Source of the DNA: Nitrospina sp. | GTDB taxonomy: Bacteria > Nitrospinota > Nitrospinia > Nitrospinales > VA-1 | DNA: 7,390 nucleotides | Assembly (NCBI GenBank): GCA_003545625.1 | Contig: DODH01000026.1 | Location: forward strand, 1-7,390 | Direction: 5' to 3' | In this document: in pieces, positions 6,503-7,390 of the stretch | Position numbering within the stretch: the first letter of the stretch is position 1 | How the letters are laid out: each line of letters starts with the position of its first letter | Translations under genes and position numbers: made by a program | Notes under the pieces: model-generated | What the model was told of the DNA's origin: nothing | Seen by the model: the letters and a program-made list of their open reading frames with translations, nothing else | Database searches by the model: none

Positions 6503-6568
6503 TCAAGCCGCCAAAACTCTTTGTCCGAAAAATAAAGATATTATAATTTGTCTGCGGAGGTTCTCCGC
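6503..6568 (-). repeat. Stop-adjacent hairpin repeat, copy 4 (after rpmH)
   Basis: Two bases after the rpmH TGA, the minus strand forms GCGGAG, loop AAC, CTCCGC (6568 down to 6554). It continues AGACAAATTATAATATC, then ACAAAGAGTT and CGGCTTGA. It aligns without gaps to the copy after yidC with 43 of 66 identities. The hairpin arms show paired changes (GCGGAG/CTCCGC against GTGGAG/CTCCAC), as expected if the stem is maintained. A diffuse T-rich run lies further on, too far for an ordinary intrinsic terminator. Confidence 0.65.
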
Positions 6569-6570
6569 GA

Positions 6571-6705
6571 TCAGACCGTCAAGCGTTTTCTGCCTTTTCG
6601 CCTGCGGTTTGCCAATATACGTCTTCCCCCTACGGTAGAACTTCTTTTACGGAATCCGTGCACACGTTTTCGTTTGATATTACTGGGTTGAAAAGTCCTT
6701 TTCAT
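6571..6705 (-). CDS. rpmH: 50S ribosomal protein L34
   Basis: This 44-residue, highly basic protein reads [20 protein letters not shown], then [15 protein letters not shown]. That is the complete, typical L34, a small component of the large ribosomal subunit. It is short enough to be missed by length-filtered gene finding. The ATG at 6705 is preceded by AGGA with a seven-base spacer (6713-6716). It is the first gene of the minus-strand operon, 102 bases from a strong promoter. The position directly before rnpA is conserved across bacteria. Confidence 0.97.
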   Translation of the reverse strand: MKRTFQPSNIKRKRVHGFRKRSSTVGGRRILANRRRKGRKRLTV

Positions 6706-6807
6706 GAATCTATCCTAAAAAAATCCTGCAAAATGCGAAAAATCCCGCCTTACTCCTACCAAATCAGATGGTTAGACAACTGGAGATATTACGGGAAGGT
6801 TTGGGGG

Positions 6808-6836
6808 ATTATTTCACCGGAGGGAGCCCATGTCAA
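6808..6836 (-). promoter_or_regulatory. Sigma70-type promoter of the rpmH operon
   Basis: On the minus strand, a perfect TTGACA (6836-6831) and AATAAT (6813-6808, five of six to TATAAT) are separated by exactly 17 bases. Transcription would start near 6800, giving a leader of about 95 bases before rpmH. It is the best promoter match in the window and suits a highly expressed ribosomal protein gene. Confidence 0.8.
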
Positions 6837-6968
6837 GTCCCTTTCTTTCAAGGCTACCGGGGCAGATTCTGGTGATTACTGGTAAAGGCGGCTCTAGAGG
6901 GTCTCTAAAAATTGTTTTTGGTCATGAGCGCCTCATATTATGTAGAAGCTTTCTTGAAAATCCTGCAA
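6837..6968. other. Divergent intergenic stretch with small palindromes
   Basis: This lies between the rpmH promoter and the control region of the rightmost gene; with its flanks the gene-free span is 6706-7027. I see no credible gene. Small symmetric sequences are present: TAGAG-GGT-CTCTA near 6895-6907, and ATGAGCGCCTCAT at 6924-6936. Their role is unknown. Confidence 0.4.
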
Positions 6969-7013
6969 TTTTGGCCAAAAATGGTGTAACATATTACTAT
7001 TCAATTAGTAATA
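6969..7013 (+). promoter_or_regulatory. Putative promoter/operator region of the rightmost gene
   Basis: A perfect 12-bp palindrome, TTTTGGCCAAAA, lies at 6969-6980. TATTACTA (6992-6999) and TAGTAATA (7006-7013) form a perfect 8-bp inverted repeat around TTCAAT. A weak promoter could overlap both: TTGGCC (6971-6976), 18 bases, TACTAT (6995-7000). The second repeat ends just before the GGAG ribosome-binding site (7017-7020). Either could bind a dimeric regulator, or the second could be a leader hairpin. No regulator is identified. Confidence 0.4.
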
Positions 7014-7027
7014 GACGGAGTTCTTTT

Positions 7028-7390
7028 ATGAAGATGCGAATTTCATTGGGGTTTTTGTTCGTTCTGATTTTGCATGCCGGCGCGTCTGGGGTTCTGCCTG
7101 CATGGGGAAATGATTTGAAGGTAACTCTTGAGAACGAGGTGGCTGGGATTACTCCGGATATGGAGCTTCTTGCCTCCGAAAAGGGCACGCTTCTGGGAAA
7201 TAGAAACCCGGGCATGATGGCAGCTTCCGGCAAGTATTCCTATCTCAAAGAAGATGCCAAGGTAGGGGGTTCTTATTTTTCCCAAAAAACAAAATCCGTA
7301 GAGGAGAAGAAATACGCCAATGCTGGATTTATTGCTTCGAGTTTGGTTCCAGTAGGCACCGTTGTCAAACTGTTTGAACAAAAGCTGGGA
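7028..7390 (+). CDS. Secreted protein of unknown function (partial)
   Basis: An ATG at 7028 follows GGAG with a seven-base spacer, and the frame stays open for 121 codons to the window edge. The N-terminus MKMRISLGFLFVLILHAGAS is a classical Sec signal: basic start, hydrophobic core, small residues. Cleavage probably falls between about residues 19 and 27, near SGVLPAWG; no lipobox cysteine is visible. The mature part begins NDLKVTLENEVAG and is mixed polar, with KYSYLKEDAKVGGSYFSQ and a more hydrophobic AGFIASSLVPVGTVVKL. I do not recognise the family. It is transcribed divergently from the rpmH operon and has its own probable control region. It is presumably periplasmic or exported. Confidence 0.8.
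   Translation, partial: MKMRISLGFLFVLILHAGASGVLPAWGNDLKVTLENEVAGITPDMELLASEKGTLLGNRNPGMMAASGKYSYLKEDAKVGGSYFSQKTKSVEEKKYANAGFIASSLVPVGTVVKLFEQKLG

Noticed and set aside
208..6568. CRISPR array or ordinary intrinsic terminators as explanation of the repeats
   Set aside because: The copies are far apart, in both orientations, without regular spacers, and the hairpins are not followed by a T-run.
6706..6807. Riboswitch or leader regulator in the rpmH 5' leader
   Set aside because: Only a weak CCAAA/TTTGG pairing with a long loop was seen; no known leader motif is recognisable.
6658..6885. 75-codon + strand reading frame
   Set aside because: It is antisense to the start of rpmH and its promoter, and its protein shows no recognisable pattern.
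7043..7381. 112-codon minus-strand reading frame at the right edge
   Set aside because: It is antisense to the signal-peptide gene, which has a far better ribosome-binding site and a sensible N-terminus.

Overview
The window looks chromosomal and comes from a Gram-negative bacterium. YidC has the long form with a large periplasmic domain, and the rpmH-rnpA-yidD-yidC-mnmE order is the conserved block often found near the replication origin. The lineage cannot be fixed from this sequence alone. A Nitrospinota- or Desulfobacterota-like organism is my weak guess, based on the style of the YidC C-terminus and the adjacent cobalamin-type radical SAM genes.

Left part, + strand (1-2114). The C-terminal end of one gene enters from the left edge. 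It is followed by a complete 603-codon radical SAM protein with a cobalamin-binding-like N-terminus. The short tail of the first protein resembles the C-terminus of the second, so the two are probably adjacent paralogues. Their product is unknown.

Middle (2115-2435). This convergent, gene-free stretch is packed with repeats: a GC-rich hairpin after the radical SAM gene, a familiar short dispersed palindrome, a 113-bp element with 32-bp inverted ends, a GC-rich cruciform, and a hairpin touching the mnmE stop.

Right part, minus strand (6836 down to 2436). A good promoter (TTGACA, 17-bp spacer, AATAAT) drives rpmH (ribosomal protein L34), rnpA (protein part of RNase P), yidD (membrane-insertion efficiency factor), yidC (membrane insertase) and mnmE (tRNA-modifying GTPase). 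The group links ribosome and tRNA maturation with membrane protein insertion. Two gaps of exactly 235 bp, rpmH-rnpA and yidC-mnmE, interrupt the otherwise compact operon. Both are filled with repeats, and the jag/khpB gene often found between yidC and mnmE is absent.

Right edge (7028-7390, + strand). A divergent gene begins with a clear signal peptide and runs off the window. It is preceded by two symmetric operator-like sites.

The most notable signal is a dispersed intergenic repeat of about 66 bp. In three places it starts as a small hairpin at a gene's stop codon (left-edge gene, yidC, rpmH) and continues into a conserved tail. A fourth, hairpin-less copy faces the rpmH copy in inverted orientation.
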